Positions 51,648 to 64,000 are shown, counted from the first letter of the stretch. The stretch is 64,000 nucleotides of DNA from Cucumis sativus (GCF_000004075.3 NC_026655.2:22119489-22183488), one strand, 5' to 3'. The notes: generated from the sequence alone by a model not told the origin. Numbers and translations: made by a program.

Positions 51648-52459
51648 GAAAACAATTTCTTTTTCTTTAGCAATCATCTCAGAGGAGTGAACTTTTCCTT
51701 TCAACCATTGTCCGTGGGGGAAACTGTTGTTGTTCTTTGACCAGAATGGGTTGTATTCTTACATTTTTCATAGGATAGGGGTGAAGCATCGAATATGGTG
51801 TCTTCTACTTTTTCTCTCTCCCCTTTTTCCCCTCTCCTTCTTTTGATGCCACTGTAATACTACAAAATCAGATTCCTTCTTCCTAAAGAGAGTGATTATT
51901 CTTGTAAAGCAAAGTAGAGCCAAGAGAATAAATGGATATATGAACAGAATTGTGAATTTCTTTGATATCTTTCCTTCCTAATGAATCCAGCTGATCAAAT
52001 CACTTTACTCAATAGCTGAGATAACAGTTTGCTGTAAAGAATCAGACCTCTTAACGTTAAAAAAATCAAATATAAAGATAAAAAAGACAAAAGAATCAAA
52101 CCCTTTAATGTTCAAACATTACCCACATTTAGGATTTAAACGGTTCAATCAAACATCCAAAATTCTAGCGACAGGCTATTCCTACAATGTAAACTAGGTT
52201 GCTAGATTTGGAATCGCAGTTCTCTTTCTTAGAGTAAAAGCAACTTCTACGCTAGTTCCACAGTTGCTCTCTCTAAGAAAGGAACCTCTAGCGATGAACA
52301 CGGGATTCCAACTTTGGCTGGACGCCATTCTTTAGGGAGTGAAAGTGAAGCTCGCCCTCTCCTTTCTTCTCTCTCTCGTATATTACAATAGGATAAACGG
52401 AAGAAAATGATACAAAGAAAGTGCAGATTTGGTGTGTCTGTTCTGTGTCATTGAAAAGA
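51648..52459. other. 812-bp spacer between tandem PLC genes
   Basis: It contains the 3' region of the first PLC and the promoter/leader of the second. I see no gene, and the spacing is close enough that both genes may share regulatory sequence. Confidence 0.55.
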
Positions 52460-55400
52460 ATGAAGCACAGTTTTAAAGTCTGCTTCTTTTTCAGAAGAAG
52501 ATTCAGGGCAAATGTATCTGAAGCACCAGAAGATGTGAAGATGATGTTTGATGAATACTCAGAGAATGGCACAATGAACATTGAGCAATTGCAGAAGTTT
52601 TTGAAAGATGTTCAAGGAGAAGGTAGAAAAAAAGCCCAGGCCATCTTCAACAATTTCAAGCACCTCAATTTCTTTCAGAGAAGAGGCCTTCATCTAGAAG
52701 AATTCTTCAGTTATCTTCTTGATCAAGACCTTAATCATGCTCTCTCTCCCTCCCATGGGGTTCTCTCTCTTTCCTCTCTTTACTTTTCAAACCAATCTAC
52801 AATATGTGCAATGTCACACCATTCTTAAAACCACAGCATCATTCAGACATAGAAATTAATTATAATATATACTTGACTATCATCACTGTTTTTGTCATAA
52901 ACAATATTGTTTTGCTACAACACAGATTTTATGTTTATGAAGAGTGAGTTCAGTATGAACAATAATATTATTATACTTTTCAAGCAATAGATGTCAAATT
53001 TCTTAAAACCAATTTTAAAAAGAAAAGCAGAACCTTGCTTTGAAAAGAATATAGATAATAAGTTATGATTTTCTGTTTGAGAACATATCTTGAATACTAG
53101 TCATTGTTTTTCAAAAGAATTTTTTTTGTTTGAGAGATTTGTCAAACAAAGTAGTTTTTTTAACCTTAGTCTGGGTCAAGTTCTGATATTTCTACCTCTT
53201 CTTTTTTACAAAGTCAATTTCCTAGACAATTGGTTGACAAAATAGTCTTGAACTTTTATCAGAAAGTAATTCTTTTACTTGACCATATCTATTAAGAAAA
53301 GTTTCATATTCTATATCATGATCTTCTTGATCCAAATGACATTTTATAATATCCTAGACTATTCAAAAACTGTTTACTAAGGACAAAGATGTAGATTAAC
53401 CAAAGAAGTGTAACTACCACTTCTACCAATTAACATTTCACTCAATTTTTCACAAAGGAATCTAGAATAATTTTTTTAAAAAAAAAAAAGCTATGATGTT
53501 CTTACTGATGGATGCAGGATAATCAGGACATGACAGCTCCATTGTCTCACTATTACATATTTACTGGCCACAACTCCTACTTAACAGGAAATCAACTCAG
53601 TAGTGACTCCAGTGAGACTCCTATCATAAGGGCTCTAAAGAAAGGAGTAAGAGCAATTGAGCTTGATTTATGGCCTAATTCCAAGAAAGATGGCATTCAT
53701 GTTCGTCATGGAGGGTATGACCTAAAAGTTTCCACACTATATCAAAAGTCATATTTAACTATATTAAAGTGTTAATACGAAAAGGGTTCAACTTAAAAGC
53801 ACTACTTCCATAAGAATTTTCTAATACATTGAATGAAGAAAACCCAACAAGTGCAAATGAATATGAATTGAATTGGAGAGGGGCTTGAACATATTTTTCA
53901 TGGCCGTCTACACTTATAAAGTTTGCTTATCCATAAACTTGTGCATTTAGTAACTGAATATGTATGGAGGTGTAGGACACTTACAGCTCCTGTGGAACTC
54001 AACAAATGCCTAAAAGCAATTAAAGATCATGCCTTTACAGCTTCTGAGTATCCTGTAGTGATAACTTTTGAGGACCATCTCACTCATGATCTTCGACAAG
54101 ATGTGGCCGAGGTGAGCAATAGAGAGCTTACTGTTTTGTTAGGTTTAGTTTCATCAAGAATCACTTTTTATTTTTGCACTTTACTAAAAGTTGATATTAC
54201 CAGCCTTTTGAATTCAGCATTTCTGAAGACCAATCACATTCCCTAACTGCATGTTTACAAATCTCAACAGTTGTTTTCTTTTCTTTTGTTTTATTCCTTA
54301 TGAGATTTAATTTCCTTACCCTTTTTTTTAATCAAATAATTAGATTTTAAAAAAGTTATTGTTTATTTTATGGATGATACACCTTCTATTGGTACATTAA
54401 TATATATTATTGATAGAATTTAGATAAATTTAGTTCACTTCTTGCAATATTTTATCTTAAGAATAAATTCAATTTCAATCCTATATATTTTTTGAAAAAT
54501 AATTATCTAATAGTGTTAAAAATTAAATATCAATAGGAAAATAATTGAATTGGTAAGCTTAATTGGGTCCTTGTAACTAAATCACACTAATTTAATAAAA
54601 AATAACTTTTTCTTACACTACTTCATTTCCTTTCATGGTTGATTTTTCTAATTTACAACTACCAACAATAATTTGAAAACCAAATCCAAACTAAGAAAAA
54701 AGAAAAGAAAATGTTTGTCTAAAGAAATGAAAATACGAAAATGTGAAAAATACATTTTTTATGTATGAGTTTTGTATTAACTTGCATAGCATATTGGTAT
54801 TTTGTTTTCAAACACAACAATAAGATTTGCTTTTGGCAGTACTTTTGATCCATCTCTCAGGTTTTCCATCAATTTCTGAGACTACAAACTGATGTGTGTT
54901 TTGTATAAGAATAAGTTGAGTTGGATGGGTAAAGAAAAAACCTCATCAACCCTTTTAGGTTCACCTGTAATTAAATAAGTTTGTAAGTTTGTTATCTCGT
55001 TGTTCGAGTTAATTCACGTGTTATTATGTTATTTGTGTCAATTTTTCAATTAACACCCCAATAAATAAAAATTAATTGATTAAATATGATTTAGATTTAG
55101 AAAGAAATTGTGCATGTGAATTTAAAAAGAATGAGAGCTAAATTAGGGACTACGTTTTAGAACCAAATAGAGAAGACACCCATCTCAAAGTTTGAAGTCT
55201 AATAGAATAGTGACAAACAGACCAAAGCAAAGACTTCCATTATCTTTTAAGTACCATGAATTCTTCTTTTACCTCTGTAATAAAGTGCAGATGCTTAATT
55301 CAACATTTAGGGACATCCTCTATGTTCCTAAACGTGGAGAAGACGTTCATCAATTTCCATCGCCAGAGTTACTTAAGGGAAAGATTCTGATTTCTACCAA

Positions 55401-57734
55401 ACCACCAGAGCGCAGAACCAAGGAAAAACCACCAGCAGATGATCAGAGTGCAAATTCTCAAGACGATATAGATGAGGTTCATATCATTATTTTACACATC
55501 TTTCATGAAAATAAGTAACTTATAATGATGTAACAAAATCTGTAACATTTAGACAAACCTGAAAAGATTCACAGTTACATAATCTCCTTAACTTCTGAAA
55601 TTGCTTTCCACAAGTGAACATGATGTAGAATTCTTGATGCAGTTCTCATTCTGACTTGCAGGAGTATCTGGAGATGTTGGATAAAGATGAAGATATTGCT
55701 ATTCCAGAATATGAAAGTTTGATTGCTATTCGTGCAAAGAAGATGAAACGTGGATCAGATCTCCAGACCTTCTTTAATGATGTAGAAAAAGTTTCGAGAG
55801 TTAGTCTGAGTGAGCGAGAACTTGTAGATGTTGTGTCAAAATATAAACACGAAATTATCAGGTACAACCATATCCTTTAACATTATCCTAACTACTATCA
55901 TTTAATGGAGTGCATTGTGAGATACAATCACAGAAGAAATAATGAAGATGCATTATATCCATTTAATAGAGCATTTCTCGAAACATTCTTTCATATTAGA
56001 TTTTGCTATAATTTCATCTTGTATATAAAATGTATAAAATCTTATTCTAACTTTTTTTATTAGCTTTCCCAGTTGTTTTGAGTTCAACACAACATATAGA
56101 AGTAGGACATTCAAACTTTTGACCTCTTGTTTATGTCTTAACCATTTGACCTATCAATGAAGAGAAAAAGAAGAGTACTAAACATCTTATAGTTATATCT
56201 TAAAAACTAATACTAATTAGTACTTATTTACCTCAATGAAAAAAGAGATAACCATGCATATCCAACATCACAAATGGAGTATCAGTATTTTTATGTTTTT
56301 TTAAGAGATATTCAATAAAATTTTGCCTTAGCTTTACTCAGGAGAGTTTGCTGAGAGTGTATCCAAAAGGTTTAAGAGTAGACTCATCTAATTACGATCC
56401 TATGCTTGCCTGGAATCATGGAGCTCAAATGGTTGCTTTTAACATGCAGGTATTGAGTTCAGACTCCTCTTCTATATTTTTGTCGCTAAGTTATACATAA
56501 GAACAAAATTTAGACAGCTGTATAAACCCAGATTCCATTGATAAGACAAAGGGCAGGGGAAAAAATATGCATAGAATTTGATCCAAATTTACTGGCAACT
56601 AGTAGATATGTTGAAGAACTAAGTTTTGTTTAACTCAAGGGTTGTTGATGCAAAACCTATAGCAAATATCTTAACCAAGAGGAGAAAAATAACATACGAA
56701 AATGAGAGAAAGAGAGATTAGGGGAAGTTTCAAATTGCTTATTAACCCAAAAGCTTAAGCTAGTAGGTTGAAGTTAATTTTAATGCAGTATCTCGTAATT
56801 AACATTCCCTCACTCGTGAGCTTGAAATATGAAAAATACCCAATAAGTGGAAATGAATATTAATTGCAAGAGCTTGAATATAGAACTGCTCTGGGGAGCA
56901 TATGCTCCGATATCATCTAATCACCTATTAACCCAAAAACTAAAGCTCGTGGGTGAATGCAAATTTAACATAATATTTAAGGGCAAGAAATCTCAGCAAC
57001 CTGGAACTAATAATTTGTACCTTTGTACACATTGAAGAGAAATGACAAACACTTGTGGATCATGGAAGGAATGTTCAGAGGCAATAATGGTTGTGGCTAC
57101 ATTAAGAAACCTGAATTCTTGCTGAATAACCCATCTAATTCCAGATCCTTATCCGCGACAAGGATAAATGGTTTAAAGGTCAGTTTGCTAACACATTGAT
57201 AATTTCGTCTAAAGCAAATGAGTTCACTATTGGACAATCGTAATGCATACAGATAAAGGTATACATGGGAGAAGGATGGAATTTGGACTTCCGTCGCACA
57301 CATTTCGATTTCTATTCACCTCCAGATTTATACGTTAAGGTAAGAAACAGAATCGAACCAAAGAAAATCAACATTCCCAAATGTGGAAGATAAACGATTG
57401 TAATTGTATAACATGTATGTAAGATGGGTTACAGATCAAAATGGTCGGGGTTGAAAATGATAAAGCGAGGAACAAAACCATCCCCATTGAAGACCAGTGG
57501 GTACCTGTTTGGAATGAGGAGTTTAGTTTCTCAATAAGCACTCCTGAATTGGCTTTTCTACAAATAATTGTTCGTGATTACGACACATCTGGAAAAGATG
57601 ACTTCGCGGGGCAGACATGTTTGCCGGTGAAAGATCTGCGATCAGGAATCCGAGCAGTGCCATTGTACAATAAGAGGGGAGAGAGATACAAGCATGTGAA
57701 GCTCCTTATGGGCTTCGAACTCCAATTCGAATAG
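52460..57734 (+). CDS. Phosphoinositide-specific phospholipase C, downstream copy (PLC2/4-like), 9 exons
   Basis: Exons are 52460-52759, 53518-53714, 53976-54111, 55291-55476, 55662-55861, 56332-56449, 57038-57178, 57253-57339 and 57435-57734, giving 554 residues. Exons 2, 3, 6 and 8 have the same lengths as in the upstream gene (197, 136, 118 and 87). The N-terminus ([15 protein letters not shown], then [17 protein letters not shown]) is the EF-hand-like lobe, followed by the X box, a short linker, the Y box and C2. H118 (GHNSYL), H164 (RHGG), IELDLW, TFEDH, STKPP, SSNY and GMFRGNNG retain the catalytic set. The C2 loop [14 protein letters not shown] keeps the acidic calcium-site residues. 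I chose the ATG at 52460 over one 39 bases upstream by homology. Intron 1 (758 b), intron 3 (1179 b) and intron 6 (588 b) are much longer than in the neighbour. Confidence 0.93.
53834..53892 (+). repeat. Dispersed repeat fragment in PLC intron 2
   Basis: CCCAACAAGTGCAAATGAAT and GGGGCTTGAACATA resemble CCCAATAAGTGGAAATGAAT and GAGCTTGAATATA in intron 6 of the same gene (56830-56882). Both look like pieces of one dispersed plant repeat. Confidence 0.5.
56085..56160 (-). mobile_element. SINE-like fragment in PLC intron 5
   Basis: On the minus strand GGTCAAATGGTTAAGACAT is followed by AGGTCAAAAGTTTGAATGTC, resembling A- and B-box regions of a tRNA-derived SINE. It lies in antisense orientation within intron 5 of the downstream PLC gene. 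Diverged and truncated. Confidence 0.4.
56735..56975 (+). repeat. Dispersed repeat with duplicated TATTAACCCAAAA motif in PLC intron 6
   Basis: TATTAACCCAAAAGCTTAAGCTAGTAGGTTGAAG and TATTAACCCAAAAACTAAAGCTCGTGGGTGAATG (shared blocks TATTAACCCAAAA, AAGCT.GT.GGTGAA) bracket CCCTCACTCGTGAGCTTGAA and GGAGCATATGCTCCGATATC. The whole is typical of a repeat scattered in plant introns. It explains much of the extra length of this intron. Confidence 0.5.
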
Positions 57735-60700
57735 AACAAATAAATACTTCCAAAATATGAATTCATATTTAAATAAATGAATAAGTATGAAAAAATTAAA
57801 TACTTTCAAAAACCTTTCCAACCTCCATCTCCATACAAATATACTCCAAACAAAATTACCAACAAATGAAAATAATAAGTATCACCATAATATTCAATTT
57901 CTCTTTTTGTTAATATATTACTAGTTTCTTCTAGCTCTCATGTTGATAAAATTTTTGGTAGGAGTGGTGATCAAAGATGGATTGGAGTTTCTCGTACAAA
58001 TTGGGGAGAGATTAACCATTAAAATGCTCAAATTTTATTTTTCTCAAACTACCTTAGATGGTATTATCCTAAACTAACTTTTTCTATAAACTCGTTTTTT
58101 TTTTTAAATCTATTTTAGGTGTTTGTCAAATGAACACTCTTAGTCTATGTATGCTCGATCCTATAAATCTAAGATTAAATCTTGTTGGAGGTCAAGTGAT
58201 TAGTTGATACCAACTATGAATCCTCACTCACATTTTAAAAATAAATGTTTTCCTCTATTTTGATCTAAGTGGTAAATAAAGAATCAAAGTTTGATAGGGG
58301 GAGGGAACAATTTTAATCTACGGTAGTCATTTATCTAATTAAAATTTGATATTACAAGTTTTTTTAACCTCTAGATATTGCAAAGTTTGTTGGGTTGTTT
58401 TGTAAGATTAGTAAAGGTGCACGTAAATTGACCTAGATACTCAAAAAATATAAAACAAGAATTATTAAAATATTAGTTTGGTCCTTATACGTTGAATTTT
58501 GTTCAATTTTAGTTTATGTACTTTCAGTTGTCCGACTTTAGGTCTTATACTTCCAATGAATCATAAATCTAACTAGTCTCTAATGCTAGTTTATTATTGC
58601 TATTTAAAAATAAAACTTGTTATCCATGCATTTTTAATATAAATTTTGAAACCATTGTTGGTGATGTATTATTGAACTAAGTTATTATCAAATTCTGTAA
58701 GTTATTTATGTGTCTCTGTCAGTGAATTTACGCGTTTTCATAATTGTTAGAACGTGTTGTATACATCTAATCTATATAAAATAACCATGCACATTTCCCA
58801 AAATTTCACCTCCTTACAATAAAAATTTACAAAGTTAGCATTTAACATGTTCAAAATCTTTAGCATAACACTCTTACTTTGTTTTATTTATCCATTTTGG
58901 TTTTCAAATAAAGCTTTTTATAAGTAAAAGTTTTTTTTTTAAGACATGCACTCCTCTTTTATTGGATATCATTTGATTTAAACTAATGATCTCTTTAATA
59001 CATATACAATATTTTAGTACTCAAACCAATAAATATAAATGTAGTTAGAGAAATTATGAAAATACAGCAAACAAAACTCTTTGCTTCATTTATATATATT
59101 TTTTAGAAAAATCGAATATTTATCTTTAAAGTTGACACTACAAACACTACTTTAGTATTAGTTGAGTTATATTTATGAGTTATGGTTGATTATATTTTTT
59201 TAATATTATAATTAGTTATTTATTTATTTTATTAAAATAGAGTATTCTTAAAAAAATATTTCTTTTAGTGTAATAAATAATTAAAAAATGAAGAAGAGAC
59301 AATTTTGTGGTGAGGTGTCTCTTAAAAATTTAACAACTCAATGCTTGTCTTTTCTTCAACACCATCTTGAAAATAATGAATCAACCAAAAAAAAGGGAAA
59401 AAATAGTCTATTGGTCAACTTTGCTTTTCTTTCTTTACTAATAAATTTATAAAATTATAAAATTACTAATTATATTACTTATACTTTTATGTAGAATAGT
59501 AATTATTCTATTTTATGTCACCCATCATATAAGATAAGGTCATCTCTTTGTGGCAAAGGTCCTTTTCAACTTTTGTTGATAGTTAAAACTACAATATTAA
59601 AATAATATATATATATATATAAAAGTAAAGAAATATTACATTGTTAATTTTCCTTTTAAAGGAGAACTCAAAATTAAAGATTAAAAAAAAAAGAAGCAAA
59701 AGTTTGAACTAAGAAAATGTATGTGTTTTAAAATATTGATGTGAACCAACATAAAGTTGACGGAAAAAGAGAGAAAAAGCCAACATCTATCTAAATTAGT
59801 TAAAATGTTTGTTTATTTCTTATATATTTTCGAACTTTTTACTAAAATAGAGATAAAATAGTGTTAGGACAAAATTATGGGTAAAAATAAGATATTTTTG
59901 GGTTTCACCTCTTTTTTTATATATAAATTTTACTCGTAAATCTATGCTTCTTTTTTTTTTTTTTTCATTTTTTATATATTAGTAAACTATATACCGTTTT
60001 TTATTTTATATATATATATAATTTTACAAATATATTTACTTATTAAAATTAATATCAACTTTCCAATTTTAATTTTAATTTTAATTTTTTAATTTATTTA
60101 TTTATATATATATATATATTAAATATCTCAATATTTAATTTTCTTATTAAATTCAAATTTCCTAATTTATTATTTCTTAACAAAAATTATACATGTCCTG
60201 TTTTCAAGAAATTTAAAAAAAAAATATTAACAAAATATGTTATTAAGAAATACATTAAACAAAATTGTATTGCATTTTGATTTGATAAATAATACTTTTT
60301 ATTATCTCATCTAACTCTTACATACTTAAATTTGTATCTTATATATAGCCACCTACTTTTATCATACATATTTTTTTTTATTATTTAAAGAATAATAATA
60401 GTAATAATGACTAAGGTTTTAAGTTTTTTAAAAAGTAAAAATCTTGTAATTGTTCACATGAGATTTCGACAAAAATATATTTTGTAGAATTGAACCTTAA
60501 TATATTGATAAATATTATGAATACAATATCTAGTATTTACTCACTTGATGTTTTCTCTCGAATACAAGTTAAAAACTTAGAATTTCATGATTTCCAAACT
60601 TTAAGATGTTGTAGTTACAGGTCTATTTGAGCTTCAGTTTTTTAGAATTCAAGAAAAATTTGATTTTCTAAGTTTAAATCTTCAATTGTTGAGAGTTTCA

Positions 60701-61624
60701 AGACTTCAAAGCTTCAATTCTTCCTTTTGACCAAAGATTCCCTCAAATGAGTAGCAAATGTCTCCAGAAATTTCATGGGTTTTAGGTGGACTTAGACCCA
60801 CACATAATATATATAAATAATAAAAAAGAAAGCATGTGATACACACATAATATATATTATAAATAATTAGAAAAGAAGGAGTGAGACTCAAAATCATCCT
60901 ATTTTTGTCAATAGTTTTAGTCCAACCCCATTTTGACAATAGTTTCTAAAATCACATTATTTTAGAAAAAAGTTATATATTTTCACATAATGTATTTTCT
61001 TATTTATTTGGTAGGTTTTATATTTAAAAACTCACTAATATAATTTAGGCTAATTTTTATAAATATAACCAACTACAAAATATACACTATCTGTGTCACA
61101 AAAAGAAAAGGCCCATTTGCCATTTTTTATAAATATTTTAAGTTTGTAATTTCTTTTTATCCTCTTTATTGTCCTCTTCCTTTCTTTCCATCCTCTTTTT
61201 TACTTATTCTTTTGCAATTTTCTTTTTAAAAAATTTAAACTATTATTTTGTTCGTGTATCAAATATAAAAGATCTTTTTTATTTACAAATATAAAGAATA
61301 GTAAAGAAAAATAATAAAATAGTCAAATATAACATTTACGATAGATTTGACTACTCAAATTTAACCAAAAATTATTAAAAAACCATTTAGATTTAGATTT
61401 GATTGTTTAGATTGAACAATAAAGATCATTTTCTAAATACTAAACTAGAGTGCTCAATGCCAATTAATCACACCAATTTTTAAATTTAGGTTTCTACTTT
61501 TTATATTTTTTAAATTATTTTATATGGTGTATATATTTTTTTCGTTTTATTATATTTTGTAAAAAGACCCCAATTTAATATCCTAAATACAAAAAAGAAG
61601 ATGAGAGTATAGATCAAAACAATA

Positions 61625-61664
61625 TGTATATATATATATATATATTAATATATATATACACACA
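61625..61664. repeat. TA/CA microsatellite
   Basis: An alternating (TA)n run interrupted by TTAA, ending in CACACACA. A simple sequence repeat likely to be length-variable. Confidence 0.85.
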
Positions 61665-63324
61665 CTTGAAAGCTAAAATATTAAGTCTATTTCTTGTTGT
61701 TGAACATAGTTTTGTGGAAAAAGTAGAATAATTTTATATGATTTTATTTTCAAATAAATATTATTTAAGAATAAATTCTGGCAAATGGCAATTGACAACC
61801 AAACACTTTGTTTCGATAATGCATTGCATTACGTACAATAAGTCTCAATAATAATATTTAACTTTTTTCTTAACATAATCTAAGAAATATATGTTTTGGA
61901 AAATGCCATCTTAACTACTCTTGTTTCTTTCTTTCTTTATTTATTTATTTTTCTCTTTGCCTATATTTTTTTAAAAATAAGCACCGAATTCAAAATGAAA
62001 ACACCTATTAAAATACTTTAGCATATATTAGTATATATTCACCACCACAAGAAACAATAAAAAATACCTAATTTAAATTTGTATCAAATTTTCTAACTAT
62101 TTTAATCTCTATACTTATAGTTTGGGTTTATTTTCTAACTTCAAATCGGATCAACAATTACAGACAAAGAAAATTGAAATGAAAAACAAAGAGTAGAAAA
62201 ATGAACACAAACACAACATATTATAGTAGTTCAAAATTATATTGTATCTATGATATTTATTTTGGATATCAAAGACTCGTTGTTGATTTCTCTTAGTTTT
62301 AGAGAGGAAAGGAAGAATCGTAAAACTCGCAATCACTTAACAAAAACTGACTATAAAATTATTACTCAAATATTGAGATGTACCACATTTAATATAACTC
62401 TTAAACATTAATAATACGAAGAAAAACAACTATAATTTTTATCTTGAAAGATTATTTTGATTTTTACAAATTTATGGATTGGCTACAAGCACATGGACAA
62501 ACTATATTAATATAAACATGATTTAATGATGAACTTGGAGCAAGTGAATATTATACGAAAAAATAACTTCGTAAAGACTAAAATTGCTATATTTTTATAT
62601 CATTAAAATCAACATTTTAAAAGTTGGAATGAAAGTAAACAAAATGGAAAGTTTTATGACTATTATAAAAGGTGAGTATCGGTCGATCAAACTCTCACTA
62701 CATTAAAATTTTGAGCATGTGACAATTCGACTTCGAAGTAAACTATCAAAAAATTGCATTATTTCTCTGTCAAATGTATCAACCACACATCACAAACTGA
62801 ACTCAATATTCAAACTTCACCAGTCCCTTTGACATAAGTTATTAAATATTATATTAGCATTTGAACTTTTATACCAATTCTTACATATTTTCTTTTAACC
62901 TCTAACTAATCACCATTCTTATATACTCTTCACCAAAAATTGTATTTTTTTAAACTTTACTTTCTTATTCTAAGTTTCTAACTTCTAAAAGTAATCATTC
63001 TTTTTTATATACATGTATTCATTTTTCTGTCAATTAACAATCAAAACTGAGAAGAGAAGAAATGGTTGATTAATTTTCATAATCACTATTTAAATGTCAC
63101 TCCAAACTTTTTTCCTTAACAAAAAGACCTTTACTCTAAACCAAAAATTAAAAATTGGTTAGTGCACAAATCTAACGACAAAAACACAAAACTCAAATTT
63201 ATGACTATACAAAACTTTCAAATTTATTTTCCAACAATTTTGCAATCCATCCACAAAAATCTCAAAATAAATAAATGGTTGTAAGATAAATAAAATGGAA
63301 AAGAAGAACAACCCATCATTCTAG

Positions 63325-63398
63325 AGAAGGAGGAGGAGAAGAAGAGGAAGAAGAAGAAGAAGAAGACGAAGAAGAATAAGAAGAAGAAAAGGAAGAAA
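63325..63398. repeat. GAA/GAG-rich trinucleotide microsatellite
   Basis: Imperfect AGAAGAAGAGGAAGAAGAAG run immediately downstream of the receptor kinase stop codon, probably within its 3' untranslated region (CTT-rich in the transcript). Confidence 0.85.
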
Positions 63399-63403
63399 TG
63401 GTG

Positions 63404-64000
63404 TTAGACACTGTCACAGAGTTCGTCACTACAAAGAGCAATAGCTTTCTCCAAATTCTCAACAATGTCCCCAATATTCGGCCTTTCTTCTCCCTCCAAC
63501 TTCACACAATGCATCGCCGTATACGCCACCATTTCCACCGCATCCACTTCCTTCATCTCTCCTCCCCTTACCCTCTTATCCACCACATTCCATAGCTCCC
63601 CTCTCCCAATTCGCTCCACCGCATATTCTGCCACCGTCATCGGAACTCCACCTCCGCTATCTCTAAACACTGCCTTCTTCCCCGTCAAAAGCTCCAGTAG
63701 TACAACCCCTAATCCGTACACGTCGCTTTTCGCCGTTGAAATCTTCGATACGTAGTACTCCGGATCAATGTACCCTATTGTACCCCCAACCGCGCTCTCC
63801 GTTGAAGTTTCCGGTTGTCGCATTAACGACAATCCGAAATCGGACACTTTGGCTGTGAAATTTCCGTCTAGTAGTATGTTGGAGGATTTGATGTCTCGGT
63901 GGATTATCGGTGGGACTGCGTAATTGTGAAGGTACTCGATTCCTCTGGCTGCATCTAATGCGATTTTTATCCTTATGTTCCATGTATTTAATAATAACCC
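63404..64000 (-). CDS. CRINKLY4-related receptor-like kinase, C-terminal part, runs off right edge
   Basis: The frame runs from the window edge to the stop at 63404-63406, giving 198 residues of kinase C-lobe. From the edge it reads TWNIRIKIALDAARGIEYLHNY, then the catalytic loop HRDIKSSNILLD and the DFG of the activation segment (VSDFGLSL). GTIGYIDPEYY (APE-equivalent), SDVYGLGVVLLELLTGKKAVF and the ERPNIGDIVENLEKA end of the kinase fold follow. The active-site Asp, the Asn and the DFG are intact. The RD-type loop and the VYGLGVV and AMHCV wording resemble Arabidopsis CCR3/CCR4 (CRINKLY4-related). The signal peptide, RCC1-like extracellular repeats and membrane helix expected for that group lie beyond 64000, so the subgroup call is tentative. 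No intron is seen in this part. Confidence 0.88.
   Translation of the reverse strand, partial: GLLLNTWNIRIKIALDAARGIEYLHNYAVPPIIHRDIKSSNILLDGNFTAKVSDFGLSLMRQPETSTESAVGGTIGYIDPEYYVSKISTAKSDVYGLGVVLLELLTGKKAVFRDSGGGVPMTVAEYAVERIGRGELWNVVDKRVRGGEMKEVDAVEMVAYTAMHCVKLEGEERPNIGDIVENLEKAIALCSDELCDSV

Larger units (their letters stand above)
57735..63403. other. 5.7-kb AT-rich intergenic region, no gene supported
   Basis: It contains TA microsatellites (60008-60022, 60104-60119, 61625-61664). A segment at 59870-60240 shares AT-rich blocks with the MITE-like element at 32409-32903 (TTAAATATCTCAAT.TT, TTATT..TTAAC). A GAA/AGG-rich microsatellite (63325-63398) lies just 3' of the receptor kinase stop. 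Open frames are short and lack motifs. Confidence 0.55.

Noticed and set aside
34891-57734. Inositol-signalling gene cluster (inositol kinase plus two PLCs)
   Set aside because: The kinase and the PLC genes are about 12 kb apart with an unrelated glycosyltransferase and a long repeat-rich gap between. Plants rarely cluster primary metabolism genes, so this is probably chance.

Overview
This is AT-rich nuclear DNA of a flowering plant. Its genes have multiple GT-AG introns, it carries a long DYW-class pentatricopeptide (PPR) gene, and the other gene families are plant ones (CAX, AIRP2-type RING ligase, PRISE reductase, plant PI-PLC, CRINKLY4-related kinase). The exon sequences and the many AT-rich dispersed repeats look like a eudicot, most likely a cucurbit. 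That assignment comes from memory of repeat and protein style, not from a search.

I support eleven protein-coding genes, ten complete and one cut by the right edge. From left to right they are: cytosolic ribosomal stalk protein P0 (minus, 420-2520); an intronless DYW-type PPR editing factor resembling OTP81 (plus, 4437-6638); an AIRP2-like RING E3 ligase (minus, 8649-10646); a progesterone 5-beta-reductase-like (PRISE) short-chain reductase (minus, 18547-20052); a CAX-type cation/proton exchanger with ten exons (minus, 24196-27828); a NUDCD2-like CS-domain protein (plus, 29665-31364); a pfkB-family myo-inositol kinase (plus, 34891-37170); a GT90/CAP10 'rumi-like' glycosyltransferase (plus, 38427-41134); two tandem phosphoinositide-specific phospholipase C genes (plus, 49105-51647 and 52460-57734); and the C-terminal part of a CRINKLY4-related receptor kinase (minus, 63404 to beyond 64000). 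I read exon boundaries by hand from GT-AG sites. They keep frame throughout and give family-typical lengths.

The long gaps (10.6-18.5, 20.1-24.2, 41.1-49.1 and 57.7-63.4 kb) hold no gene I can support. They contain AT-rich unique sequence, microsatellites and small repeats: tRNA-like SINE-type fragments, a MITE-like element with long terminal inverted repeats at 32409-32903, a degenerate array around 28.4-28.8 kb, a perfect 51-bp tandem duplication, and a dispersed 'TCTATCA/GATAGA' family.

The genes do not form a pathway or cluster, apart from the PLC pair, which is a clear tandem duplication with conserved exon structure. Myo-inositol kinase and PLC both belong to inositol metabolism, but they lie about 12 kb apart with unrelated genes between them, so I read that as coincidence. 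I did not find a new biological system. The points most worth checking are the altered calcium-site residues in the C2 domain of the upstream PLC, the pseudoknot-ordered repeats in an intron of the NUDCD2-like gene, and the MITE-like element.
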